Origin: Bacteroidetes bacterium GWF2_41_31
GTDB taxonomy: Bacteria; Bacteroidota; Bacteroidia; Bacteroidales; F082
Direction: 5' to 3'
Length of the DNA stretch: 64,000 nt
Assembly (NCBI GenBank): GCA_001769215.1
Contig: MEOL01000032.1
Location: forward strand, 124,001 to 188,000
This document shows, one piece after another, positions 18,758-27,000 of this stretch. The notes beneath the pieces were generated by a model. It saw nothing but the letters and a program-made list of their open reading frames with translations. It did no database searches and was not told where the DNA came from. Numbering within the stretch: position 1 is the stretch's first letter; each line of letters starts with the position of its first letter. The position numbers and the translations under genes were made by a program.

Positions 18758-21700
18758 ATGTGTAGAAATAAAATAGTTGATTTTATCATATTGTTATTAA
18801 TCGTAAGTACAGTTGCGGCTTGCTTTAAAATATTGAAAGCAGAATCCCAAACGGGTGAGTCAATTGTAGATTCGATTTTCGATTCAGATAAGTCGAACAA
18901 AGAATTGCTTGGTTATGCCATGGATTTCAGGAATATTTCTATTGATACGGCATTGTTGTATACTGACAAGATCTACCAACGTGCTGTATTGGAGGGCCTT
19001 GTTTCTGATCAAATTGATGCCCTTGGTCAACTCAGCGAGTTAAACCTTCACTCAGGGAATACAGTTTTGGCTTATGAACAAATAAACCGGATTTCCCAAA
19101 TAGGTGAAGATTCACATGTGCTTGAAATGAAGTTAAAAGTGAATTTGAGTCTGGGAAGAATAGCCAACATTGAGCATGAATATAAGAGTAGTCTTGAATA
19201 TTACTTTACAGCCCTTAAATATGCAGAACTGTCAGATAATCCTTATTATAAAGGAGAAATATATTACCAAATCGCTACCATTTATTTTATTCTGGGTGAT
19301 TTTGAGAATGTACGGTACTACCTGGAAAAGGCTTTTATGACCGGTTACACGAAGGAACCCGAAAATTATTTGCGATATGAACTCATTGTCGGTGATACTT
19401 ATCTTGCTCAGGAACAATTCGATTCGGCTCTTTATTGTTATCAGCTGGTTAGAAAATTTGCTGAAAAGATGCCTGATAATCATGTAAAACTAGGCAGTGT
19501 TTATTCCTATTTATCAAAATACTATCTCACGATTAACGATTTGATTGAAGCTGAAAGCAACTGTAAATTAAGCATTAAGTATTTTGAATTGGGTCACAGC
19601 ATGGAGCAAATGGCTGCGCTATATACTTATTTGGCTCATATTTATTCTCTTAAAGATGATTACACGCAGGCCCTGGTTTATAACAAAATAGCATTAAAAA
19701 TTCGTACCAGAATAGGGATTAACACATTGATAATAAGCTCACTCAACAATATCGGCGGCAATTTTTCAGAACTCGGGGTCCCTGATAGTGCCCTCATTTA
19801 TTTTAACAAGGCTCTTGCTGTTGAAAAGGGAAATAAAAGTGATATTTATAAGGCGTTGATTTATAAAAACTTGTACGATCTTTTTCTGAAAAACAGCAAC
19901 CAGGCATGTGCGCTGGAGAATTATCGATTGTACCGTGATTATAACGATTCGGTTGTAATGGCCAAAAACAACAAAGCCATTTCGCAAATGCGCATCAAGT
20001 TTGAGCTTGAAAAAGAAAAGAACAAATTTAACGCGTTTGAGCTTTCCAAATCGAAAACGATTCAAATCATACTGATTTCCTTTAGCTTGGTGATGGTTGT
20101 GATGTTGTTGATGTTGTTTAACAAATTTCGCGAAAAGCGACAGGACAACAAGCTATTGCTACAAAACAATAAAACCATTGAGGAGCAAAATATTCAGCTT
20201 GAAACTACGCTGCACGAGTTAAGAGCCAGTGAGCAAAAATACCGTACCCTGTCGAACAATTTGCCGGGCCTGATTTTTCGTCTTGAAACACATCCTGTGG
20301 GTCACATGATTTTTTTCAATAATCTGTTGCCAGAGTTAACGGGATATTCTGAGGCGGTTCTGCGCCGGGAATATGGCAATTCGCTTGATCAGATGATTTT
20401 ACCGGATGACCTCAGTACTTTACAGGAAGCCAGACAAAATGCCATCATCGAAAATAAACCTTACAACATTACCTATCGTTTTGTACACCAAGGAAGTACC
20501 TTAAAATATTTTAATGAAATCGGAGTCCCGGTTCAGGATATTTTAAATAAACAGGAGCTCATCGACGGGTTGATTTTCGATGTGACTGATAAAAAGCTTA
20601 CCGAACATGAGTTGGTTATAGCGCTTGAAAAAGCAAGGGAATCCGATCAGCTGAAGTCTACCTTTCTGTCTACACTTTCGCATGAGCTTCGTACTCCCTT
20701 AAACGCCATCATTGGTTTTTCTAACCTCATCGATCTGGACACACCAAAACAGATGGTTGTGGATTATCTGGGTATTATCAGGAGGAGCGGCGATCATTTG
20801 TTAGAATTGGTTGAAGACTTATTTGATATTTCCCTAATCGAGACCAATAATATCAGCCTTCATCAGTCGGTTGGCATCCTCTCCGAAACCATGAGCATGG
20901 TTGAACATCTGGCCAGGTTTGAGCAAAACAAGCTTAATAAACAACAGGTAACCATCAACTTAAGCATACCAGAAGATACTTCCCTGAAGATTTTTACCGA
21001 TCTCCGTAAGCTCAAGCAGATACTGATAAACTTGTTAAAAAACGCGTTGAAATTTACACCTTCAGGCACCATTGACTTTGGCTATCAAGTTGAAATGCAT
21101 GATGAAAACACGTTCTATCGTTTTTTTGTTATAGATACCGGTATTGGAATTCAGCAGAAGAATATTGATATTATATTTGATATTTTTCGGCAAGCCGACG
21201 ATTCGCTTACCCGGCAGTATGAAGGTGCCGGAATAGGCCTTTCGGTAGCCAAACGTTATATAGAACTGCTCGGTGGCAGAATTTGGGTCGACTCCACATT
21301 TGGTAAGGGATCTGCATTTTATTTTACACTCTCGGCTGATTTGCCTGATAAACAATTGATTGAATCAGATGATTTTACTATTCAGGAGCAAGAAAATGTA
21401 CGAGGGAAAACCATTTTAATTGTTGAAGATATTCCTTCGGCTCATGTTCTGCTAAAAGTATTGCTCGAGAGGGAAGGCTTTGGCACCATTTGGGCAAAAA
21501 ATGGCAAGGAAGCTGTTGAGTTTTGCCATACGGTACCTGAAATACGGTTGGTGCTGATGGATTTAAAAATGCCCGATATGAGTGGCTTTGTTGCTGCACG
21601 CATCATTAAAGAGGATTTTCCAAAATTACCCATTATTGCTCAAACAGCCTTCGCTGTGGACGGTGACAGGCAGTTGGCCCTGGAAGCCGGTTTTGACGAT

Positions 21701-21772
21701 TACATCGAAAAACCGATTCAAAAAAACATACTTCTCAAACTTGTCTATCAGTTTTTATCAAAAAGCAAGTAA
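18758..21772 (+). CDS. TPR-domain hybrid sensor histidine kinase
   Basis: Membrane kinase of 1,004 aa. An N-terminal signal/anchor is followed by a periplasmic TPR array (about 90-400). A membrane segment lies at about 431-453, then a coiled-coil linker, a PAS domain (about 488-610), HisKA with phospho-acceptor H642 in SHELRTP, and HATPase with an N box near 765 (LLKNALKF) and G boxes DTGIGI and GAGIGLS. A C-terminal receiver has D935 in MDLKMPD and Lys in EKPI. No DNA-binding output or partner regulator is adjacent, so the phosphorelay partner is elsewhere. A periplasmic TPR sensor suggests sensing of a protein or peptide; this is inference. The gene shares its downstream border with an AI-2E-family permease. 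Confidence 0.88.
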   Translation: MCRNKIVDFIILLLIVSTVAACFKILKAESQTGESIVDSIFDSDKSNKELLGYAMDFRNISIDTALLYTDKIYQRAVLEGLVSDQIDALGQLSELNLHSGNTVLAYEQINRISQIGEDSHVLEMKLKVNLSLGRIANIEHEYKSSLEYYFTALKYAELSDNPYYKGEIYYQIATIYFILGDFENVRYYLEKAFMTGYTKEPENYLRYELIVGDTYLAQEQFDSALYCYQLVRKFAEKMPDNHVKLGSVYSYLSKYYLTINDLIEAESNCKLSIKYFELGHSMEQMAALYTYLAHIYSLKDDYTQALVYNKIALKIRTRIGINTLIISSLNNIGGNFSELGVPDSALIYFNKALAVEKGNKSDIYKALIYKNLYDLFLKNSNQACALENYRLYRDYNDSVVMAKNNKAISQMRIKFELEKEKNKFNAFELSKSKTIQIILISFSLVMVVMLLMLFNKFREKRQDNKLLLQNNKTIEEQNIQLETTLHELRASEQKYRTLSNNLPGLIFRLETHPVGHMIFFNNLLPELTGYSEAVLRREYGNSLDQMILPDDLSTLQEARQNAIIENKPYNITYRFVHQGSTLKYFNEIGVPVQDILNKQELIDGLIFDVTDKKLTEHELVIALEKARESDQLKSTFLSTLSHELRTPLNAIIGFSNLIDLDTPKQMVVDYLGIIRRSGDHLLELVEDLFDISLIETNNISLHQSVGILSETMSMVEHLARFEQNKLNKQQVTINLSIPEDTSLKIFTDLRKLKQILINLLKNALKFTPSGTIDFGYQVEMHDENTFYRFFVIDTGIGIQQKNIDIIFDIFRQADDSLTRQYEGAGIGLSVAKRYIELLGGRIWVDSTFGKGSAFYFTLSADLPDKQLIESDDFTIQEQENVRGKTILIVEDIPSAHVLLKVLLEREGFGTIWAKNGKEAVEFCHTVPEIRLVLMDLKMPDMSGFVAARIIKEDFPKLPIIAQTAFAVDGDRQLALEAGFDDYIEKPIQKNILLKLVYQFLSKSK

Positions 21773-21777
21773 ATTTG
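21770..21777 (+). promoter_or_regulatory. -7 promoter element (TAAATTTG) of AI-2E family permease gene
   Basis: Perfect TAnnTTTG that overlaps the TAA stop of the kinase gene and lies 21 bp before the ATG at 21799. The permease gene may therefore have its own promoter. Confidence 0.5.
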
Positions 21778-21798
21778 CCTCAAACAATATCTAAATGA

Positions 21799-22878
21799 AT
21801 GAACTCCATTAGGTACCTTAACGTGCGAACTTCTGCCGTGGTAAATATTGCCGCCATATTAATCATCATCGCCGCGACAATGGCAGCCCGATCGATTATT
21901 ACGCCATTTCTGATGGCTATTTTTTTTAGTATCATTATGGCTCAGCCGATCTACTGGCTCGAAAAACATAAAATTCCACAGGGAGTGGGCATTTGTTTGG
22001 TATTTGGGCTGGTCTTGCTGGTGGTTTTTGGCTTTGGCGGAATCATCAGCGAATCGCTTTCCACTTTCTCGCAGGATGCTCCTGCCTATGGCGCTAAGCT
22101 AAACGACATTGGACTTGGCCTGATTGGCTATTTAAACGAACATGGATTCAATATTTCAAAAGACCAGTTAACCACTTTGCTCGATCCATCGAAGATTATG
22201 AGTTATACGGCCGGCATACTCACCGAATTGGGCTCGTTGATGGGAAATATGGCCCTGATTGTATTTACGGTCATCTTTTTATTGCTCGAGCTCAACAGCT
22301 TTAATTTAAAGGTAAAAGCCATCGTAAAAGGAAACGTGGATTCAATTGCCTATCTCACCCGGATCGGGAAAAGCATCCGCCACTACCTGGCCATCAAAAC
22401 CATGGTAAGTTTACTTACCGGATTGCTCGTGTACATCGGACTGTTGATTGTAGGTATCGATTATGCCATCCTGTGGGCTTTGATCGCTTTTTTGTTAAAC
22501 TATATTCCCAATTTCGGATCCATCATCGCCGGTATCCCTGCCGTACTTTTTGCCTTGGTGCAGCTAGGTCCGACCGGGTTTTTCTGGGCAGTGATCGTTT
22601 ATGTGGTGGTTAATATGACCATTGGAAATATTGTAGAACCCAAAATGATGGGCCATGGCATGGGACTCTCCACGCTGATTGTTTTTATTTCGTTGATATT
22701 TTGGGGATTTGTACTGGGAACGGTGGGCATGTTTTTATCGGTTCCGCTAACCATGACGCTTAAAATCATGTTTGAACAAAATAAACAGATGAACTGGATG
22801 GCCATTATTCTGGGAACGCAGGATGATGCAATATCCTGCTTGAATCAAATCGACAACAATAAAGAAACTGTTACCTAG
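21799..22878 (+). CDS. AI-2E family transporter (PerM/TqsA-like)
   Basis: Integral membrane protein of 359 aa with about eight membrane segments. It has the family's usual length and its late motif IPNFGSIIAGIPAV followed by NIVEPKMMGHGMGLS. The family includes autoinducer-2 exporters and sodium-proton antiporters; the name does not prove an autoinducer role. A second possible ATG four bases upstream is in another frame. It is convergent with the LPP20-like gene at 22948-24750. Confidence 0.85.
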   Translation: MNSIRYLNVRTSAVVNIAAILIIIAATMAARSIITPFLMAIFFSIIMAQPIYWLEKHKIPQGVGICLVFGLVLLVVFGFGGIISESLSTFSQDAPAYGAKLNDIGLGLIGYLNEHGFNISKDQLTTLLDPSKIMSYTAGILTELGSLMGNMALIVFTVIFLLLELNSFNLKVKAIVKGNVDSIAYLTRIGKSIRHYLAIKTMVSLLTGLLVYIGLLIVGIDYAILWALIAFLLNYIPNFGSIIAGIPAVLFALVQLGPTGFFWAVIVYVVVNMTIGNIVEPKMMGHGMGLSTLIVFISLIFWGFVLGTVGMFLSVPLTMTLKIMFEQNKQMNWMAIILGTQDDAISCLNQIDNNKETVT

Positions 22879-22890
22879 GCTTTATGTTAT

Positions 22891-22907
22891 GAACAACGCT
22901 CTTGTTC
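22891..22907. terminator. Small hairpin between convergent genes
   Basis: GAACAA (22891-22896) and TTGTTC (22902-22907) form a 6-bp stem with a 5-nt loop between two convergent genes. No T tract follows directly; weak bidirectional terminator candidate. Confidence 0.3.
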
Positions 22908-22947
22908 AGTCAATATACTGTTGGTTATTACTTTTACTCAAGAATCC

Positions 22948-24750
22948 CTACTTATAATCTTTAACCGCTTCCTTTAGTTGTTCGGCAGCATTTACAAAAG
23001 CCTTTTTCCCTGCTTTTGTATAGTTGGCGCCTCCTCCTTTTACCTGATCTACGTGGGTTTTAAATACTTCCTTGTTGGTTGATTGATTGATCACCGAAAT
23101 ATTGGCATCCACGAAAGTGAAATAAACGCCCTGATATTGAGTTCCTGTAGTAGATGAGGCTTCTATTTTAATCAAAAAATCGGCTTGTGAAGGATCGTCG
23201 GTAAACTGGTACCCAATATCCACAAGTGCCTTTTTTACAGTGGGTTCGATGGTTTTTATTTCCATGGGCGATCCCAGTAACAACTCACTGCTTTGAATAC
23301 AATACACCTGTTTTTGTACATGTACCAGAAAGTGGGACGGCAGGAGTTTGAACTGTTTCTTAATCAACAGGTAATAAGCGGTATTGGTATCGATTGGAAT
23401 GTAGGTAGCCAGATCGATACCGGCCTCGACTTCTATCAGCGCATCGTTGAACCCCTGGGGAGGAAGAAAACCCGACGCAATCCCGTTATCATCACTCTTT
23501 GCCGTACAAAGTACCGCTCCTGTTTGCTTGTTTATAAATACAACCGGGATGTTGGCGGCTTCATCGTTGTTTGAACCGGAATTATAAGTGACTTTCACCT
23601 GCAATGGTTCTTCAGCCTGCACTCCTGCCTTAACGGTAAAATCAGGATTTACAGCCGTCAGTTTGTACTGAGTTAGTTTTTCAATTCTGGATAGTTCACC
23701 GGGCATGTACACAACCTGTTGGCTTCTCAGCCATTTCAACGGTATCCGGGCAGTAGCCACGGCCACCAGTTCTTCGTTTTTTACCATGCGGTTGTGGATT
23801 AGGAGATCCTCATCCTGAATCCAGTAGTTTCCTGCAATAAGTAAGCTGGCGCCTTGCGCATTTCCCGTGGTTTTGATTTGATAATTTCCGGCTTTTATCA
23901 ACGCATCCTTCAGTGCGATTGCCCACATTTCACTAAAAGGGCTTGAAAAACCTGTATTTAAATAGGTGGTTTCTCCCATGTAAATGGGTGTGGAAATTTC
24001 ACCCAATTGAATGAAGATTCCGTAAGCTACAAAATAAGCTGCTTCATTCATGTTGAGTTCTGTGGCTTTCTGCAGGTTGTTGATTTCCTGATTAAAATCC
24101 AATCGTAGCTGATTGATTTCCTGCAGATTGATTTCAGCCAGCATTTTGCGGTTCAGGGCCAACAGCAGCATGTGGGCCTGGTCTGATTCTGCCAGCATGG
24201 GCATTCCTTCGTAGAAGCTTCTCAGGGCCTCTTCTTTGTTACCCATTTTCAGGAATTCACGGCCTTCATTTAGTTTCTGCTCCAGCTTTTTTTGGTTTGC
24301 AGCCATCAGGTTTTTGTAGTAGAAAGCCAGTTCCTTTTTGTTTACGTAGCTAAATGCATACACCTCATTTTTCTTCTTATCATAATAGTGCTCGGTGCGC
24401 AACCCATTGATTTTGGCATTTGAAAAGGAAACGCTTTTCGAAAGAAAAGCCTCGCCGGACTTGCCATTGATGTTTGAAATGGTCAGGTCGTTTTGTGATT
24501 CTATTTCCACTTCAATGCTTTGCACCACTTTGTCGCGGGCCATGGATTCGTACTTTTCCACCATTGTACCATGATCTTCATTGTTGGTATTTACAGCGGA
24601 AACGAAGCCAGTTATCCATTCCGATTCGGGATACATTTCGGCTCTTTTGTAATAGTCGGTCCAGGCGGGTAACTGTGCATTTGAGTTCTGTGGCCTTCCA
24701 ATAAGCAGGCCAAAAAACATCGCGATAATTGACAGGAGATATTTATTCAT
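22948..24750 (-). CDS. Secreted LPP20-like protein with PEGA/TPR-like middle
   Basis: Exported protein of 600 aa with a signal peptide (about 1-25, ending SNAQ). Residues 30-150 resemble the LPP20 lipoprotein domain (WITGFVSA...YESMARDKVVQSIEVEI), found in outer-membrane-associated proteins that accompany CsgG-like secretins. A short alpha-helical repeat (about 150-215) follows, then beta-rich domains including a variable-adhesin-like Ig segment (about 380-450). The last 100 residues resemble CsgG-partner domains (YQFTDDPSQADFLI). It lies 35 bp downstream of the CsgG-like gene, so the two form an operon. Envelope-assembly or stress-related function is inferred. Confidence 0.65.
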   Translation of the reverse strand: MNKYLLSIIAMFFGLLIGRPQNSNAQLPAWTDYYKRAEMYPESEWITGFVSAVNTNNEDHGTMVEKYESMARDKVVQSIEVEIESQNDLTISNINGKSGEAFLSKSVSFSNAKINGLRTEHYYDKKKNEVYAFSYVNKKELAFYYKNLMAANQKKLEQKLNEGREFLKMGNKEEALRSFYEGMPMLAESDQAHMLLLALNRKMLAEINLQEINQLRLDFNQEINNLQKATELNMNEAAYFVAYGIFIQLGEISTPIYMGETTYLNTGFSSPFSEMWAIALKDALIKAGNYQIKTTGNAQGASLLIAGNYWIQDEDLLIHNRMVKNEELVAVATARIPLKWLRSQQVVYMPGELSRIEKLTQYKLTAVNPDFTVKAGVQAEEPLQVKVTYNSGSNNDEAANIPVVFINKQTGAVLCTAKSDDNGIASGFLPPQGFNDALIEVEAGIDLATYIPIDTNTAYYLLIKKQFKLLPSHFLVHVQKQVYCIQSSELLLGSPMEIKTIEPTVKKALVDIGYQFTDDPSQADFLIKIEASSTTGTQYQGVYFTFVDANISVINQSTNKEVFKTHVDQVKGGGANYTKAGKKAFVNAAEQLKEAVKDYK

Positions 24751-24785
24751 GGTGAAGACCTTGTTAGTGATTAAAAGTATTACCG

Positions 24786-26048
24786 TTATTTAACATCCGA
24801 TTTGTGAATAAATCCGGTTTTGGTGCCACGCAACTGGATTTTGTAAAAATCGCCTTGTTTTTCAATCACTTTAAATTCTAATCCGCCAGGCACTTTGGCT
24901 ACCACTTCACCCGACTTATCGGGCAAATCATACACATTGGTCCGGTCGGCACTCGTACCTTTTACTAAAACCCTGTCGGACAATGCGGTAGAAATATCAC
25001 CACCCGAGAAAGTATATGGTTGCACCGGACGGCCAATTTCTTCCAGAAACGCAGCCAGTTCAAGACCTCTTTTGGCCCGTTCGGCTGCTTTTTGATACTG
25101 TTCGTTTGTGAAATCAATTTCATAGGCAATACCGTAATATTCGGCAGCCTCTTCAAAATCACCCACCATTTCGTATATGATACCTAAATTATAGGCCGCT
25201 TTCGGGTTATACGAATCGGCCTCATACATGGCATAGGCAATGGGGAAAGCGCGGTCGAGGTCGCCGGCTTCGATGTAGTCCATGGTCTCTTTACTCCGGT
25301 CTTTAAATTCTTTGAGTTTGATTTTCTCAAAATCATACTTGATTTCTTCATATCCGGGAGTAAAATAGCCCACAAACTGGTTGGCCAGGTCTTGAAGCGC
25401 CACATCGGCCATCTGGTCGACCGTGGGCATTCCCGAAATGTTATCATCGCAAGCGGATTCTGTCACTTTGGCCTCTGCATTTTTAGTGCCTTCGATTTTT
25501 GCAGTCTCCACCGAAATAATCTTGATGGTTCCTTTAGCGGTTACCGTTCTTTTTACACAACGTGATGTCGAGGTATTCGTCCTCTCTTCATTATCGGTGT
25601 AGCTAACATTGCCCAGAATCATCACATCTAAACCCAACAATTTACCCACTTCAGCTGCCGACGATTCATCAAGAGCCCCCGATAGCGACAGCCGTTGCTC
25701 TTTCATGATTTTTTCCAGTTGTTCGCGTTCAATCACATCATAAAAGTCGGTTTTTACCCCCTTAACAAAGGTTTTCCCCTCCTTGGCCTTCACAAGCCCC
25801 ATCCATTGTCCCTGAGTATTGTATATTCCGCGATGCTGATCGAGTAAGGCTCCCACAATAAAATTGGTGATGACAAGATTTTTTCGCCTGTTGTTAGTAC
25901 AATCAAATTGCAATACCCCGATGCGCTTCATATTGTAAAAAGGTTTTTCGGGGGCTTTCAAAATGAAACAATCTACTTTCTGAGCCGATAACTCGTTCCA
26001 AAATACGATGGATAAAACAATGATAATAAATAGGTTGGCTTTCTTCAT
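24786..26048 (-). CDS. CsgG/HfaB-like secreted protein with TPR and SH3-like C-terminus
   Basis: Exported protein of 420 aa: signal peptide (about 1-22), a CsgG/HfaB-like domain (about 35-235; RIGVLQFDC, then FYDVIEREQLEKIMKEQ and AAEVGKLLGLDVMILGNV), TPR-like helices (about 255-340) and a C-terminal bacterial-SH3-like domain (about 355-420; VPGGLEFKVIEKQGDFYKI). CsgG proteins form outer-membrane pores for curli; the many CsgG-like proteins of Bacteroidota are uncharacterised and lack the curli partners, as here. No lipobox was seen, unlike true CsgG. It heads the two-gene operon with the LPP20-like gene and is divergent from the 26329-34007 cluster. Confidence 0.78.
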   Translation of the reverse strand: MKKANLFIIIVLSIVFWNELSAQKVDCFILKAPEKPFYNMKRIGVLQFDCTNNRRKNLVITNFIVGALLDQHRGIYNTQGQWMGLVKAKEGKTFVKGVKTDFYDVIEREQLEKIMKEQRLSLSGALDESSAAEVGKLLGLDVMILGNVSYTDNEERTNTSTSRCVKRTVTAKGTIKIISVETAKIEGTKNAEAKVTESACDDNISGMPTVDQMADVALQDLANQFVGYFTPGYEEIKYDFEKIKLKEFKDRSKETMDYIEAGDLDRAFPIAYAMYEADSYNPKAAYNLGIIYEMVGDFEEAAEYYGIAYEIDFTNEQYQKAAERAKRGLELAAFLEEIGRPVQPYTFSGGDISTALSDRVLVKGTSADRTNVYDLPDKSGEVVAKVPGGLEFKVIEKQGDFYKIQLRGTKTGFIHKSDVK

Positions 26049-26103
26049 GGTGAATATGATTCAAAAGGTTAGTATGTAGATGACCAGGGATTTAATTAAC
26101 CCA

Positions 26104-26135
26104 TAAAAATAGCGAATAATCAGGTAATGGGCAAA
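26104..26135 (-). promoter_or_regulatory. Promoter of the CsgG-like operon
   Basis: On the minus strand, -7 TATTTTTA (complement of 26104-26111) and -33 TTTG (complement of 26132-26135) are 20 bp apart. The predicted leader is about 50 nt. Confidence 0.55.
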
Positions 26136-26328
26136 AAAGCGTCTAATTTAGAATTACTCTAAACTAATCACAGAATCAACGACTTAACGAAAACGATGCT
26201 TTATCAGTTTATTAGCAAATAATCGTAAATAATTCAGCTTGTATGCTATTTTATTTTTATAAATCAGTATTTTTACGAGTCTAATTTAAATACAACCTGA
26301 AATTAATTAATGATTAAAAGCTCAACCC

Positions 26329-26970
26329 ATGAAAAATTCAATTTTACTGATCAGTTTATGTTTGGTATTTGCGTTCACATCCAACGCGTATGCACAAAGC
26401 ACCAAGCAGATTAAAAAGGAAATTAAAGGTAAAGCGATTAAAGACGCGCGTAAAGAAGCCAAAAAACTTGCAAAAGATGGATTTACGGTTGCTCCCGGAC
26501 AATTGCCTATGGACAAGCAAATAGAAGCTGTTTGGATAAAAAGGTACGAAACTACCAAAGATGGCAAACCTGCTTATTTTTTGGCTGATGCCCGTTCGGT
26601 TGGCGAAACCCATTCTGCGGCTAAATTGCAGGCATATGAAGTAGCCAAAATCAACCTGGCCGGTCAAATTGGAACCGAAGTGGCCGGTTTGGTAGAAACC
26701 ACCCTGGCCAATGCGCAATTGAATGCCGAAGATGCGGCTTCGGTTACCGAAACGGTGGCTACCTTTAAATCGATCGTCGGATCGAAAATGGGAAGATTGC
26801 TTACCCTTTTTGAAGCTTCCAGAACGATTGATAAAAATACCGAAGTAACCGTTACACTGGGTTACGACTATGCCACTGCATTGGAAATGGCCAAAAATGT
26901 CCTGCGTGAAGAGATGAAAGATAAAGCCAAGGTAAACGCGGAACAGTTGAATAAAATTTTGGATTTTTAA
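26329..26970 (+). CDS. Secreted LPP20-like protein
   Basis: Exported protein of 213 aa: signal peptide (about 1-23, ending YAQ), a short lysine-rich helical stretch (IKKEIKGKAIKDARKEAKKLA), then an LPP20-like core in which an Ala-rich helix (AAKLQAYEVAKINLAGQIGTEV) precedes a beta strand. It is the first gene of the plus-strand cluster and is divergent from the CsgG-like gene. A -7-like box TATTTTTA lies at 26268-26275. An LPP20-like protein opposite a CsgG-like protein suggests they work together at the outer membrane. Function unknown. Confidence 0.68.
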   Translation: MKNSILLISLCLVFAFTSNAYAQSTKQIKKEIKGKAIKDARKEAKKLAKDGFTVAPGQLPMDKQIEAVWIKRYETTKDGKPAYFLADARSVGETHSAAKLQAYEVAKINLAGQIGTEVAGLVETTLANAQLNAEDAASVTETVATFKSIVGSKMGRLLTLFEASRTIDKNTEVTVTLGYDYATALEMAKNVLREEMKDKAKVNAEQLNKILDF

Positions 26971-27000
26971 TCTGCCGCAAGGTGATAATCAACCTTTATC

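Noticed and set aside
21799-22878. Autoinducer-2 exporter
   Set aside because: The AI-2E family name covers transporters of diverse function; no luxS or lsr-type gene is in the window.
24786-26048. Curli secretion channel CsgG
   Set aside because: CsgG-like domain only; no lipobox and no curli subunit or CsgE/CsgF-like gene in the window.
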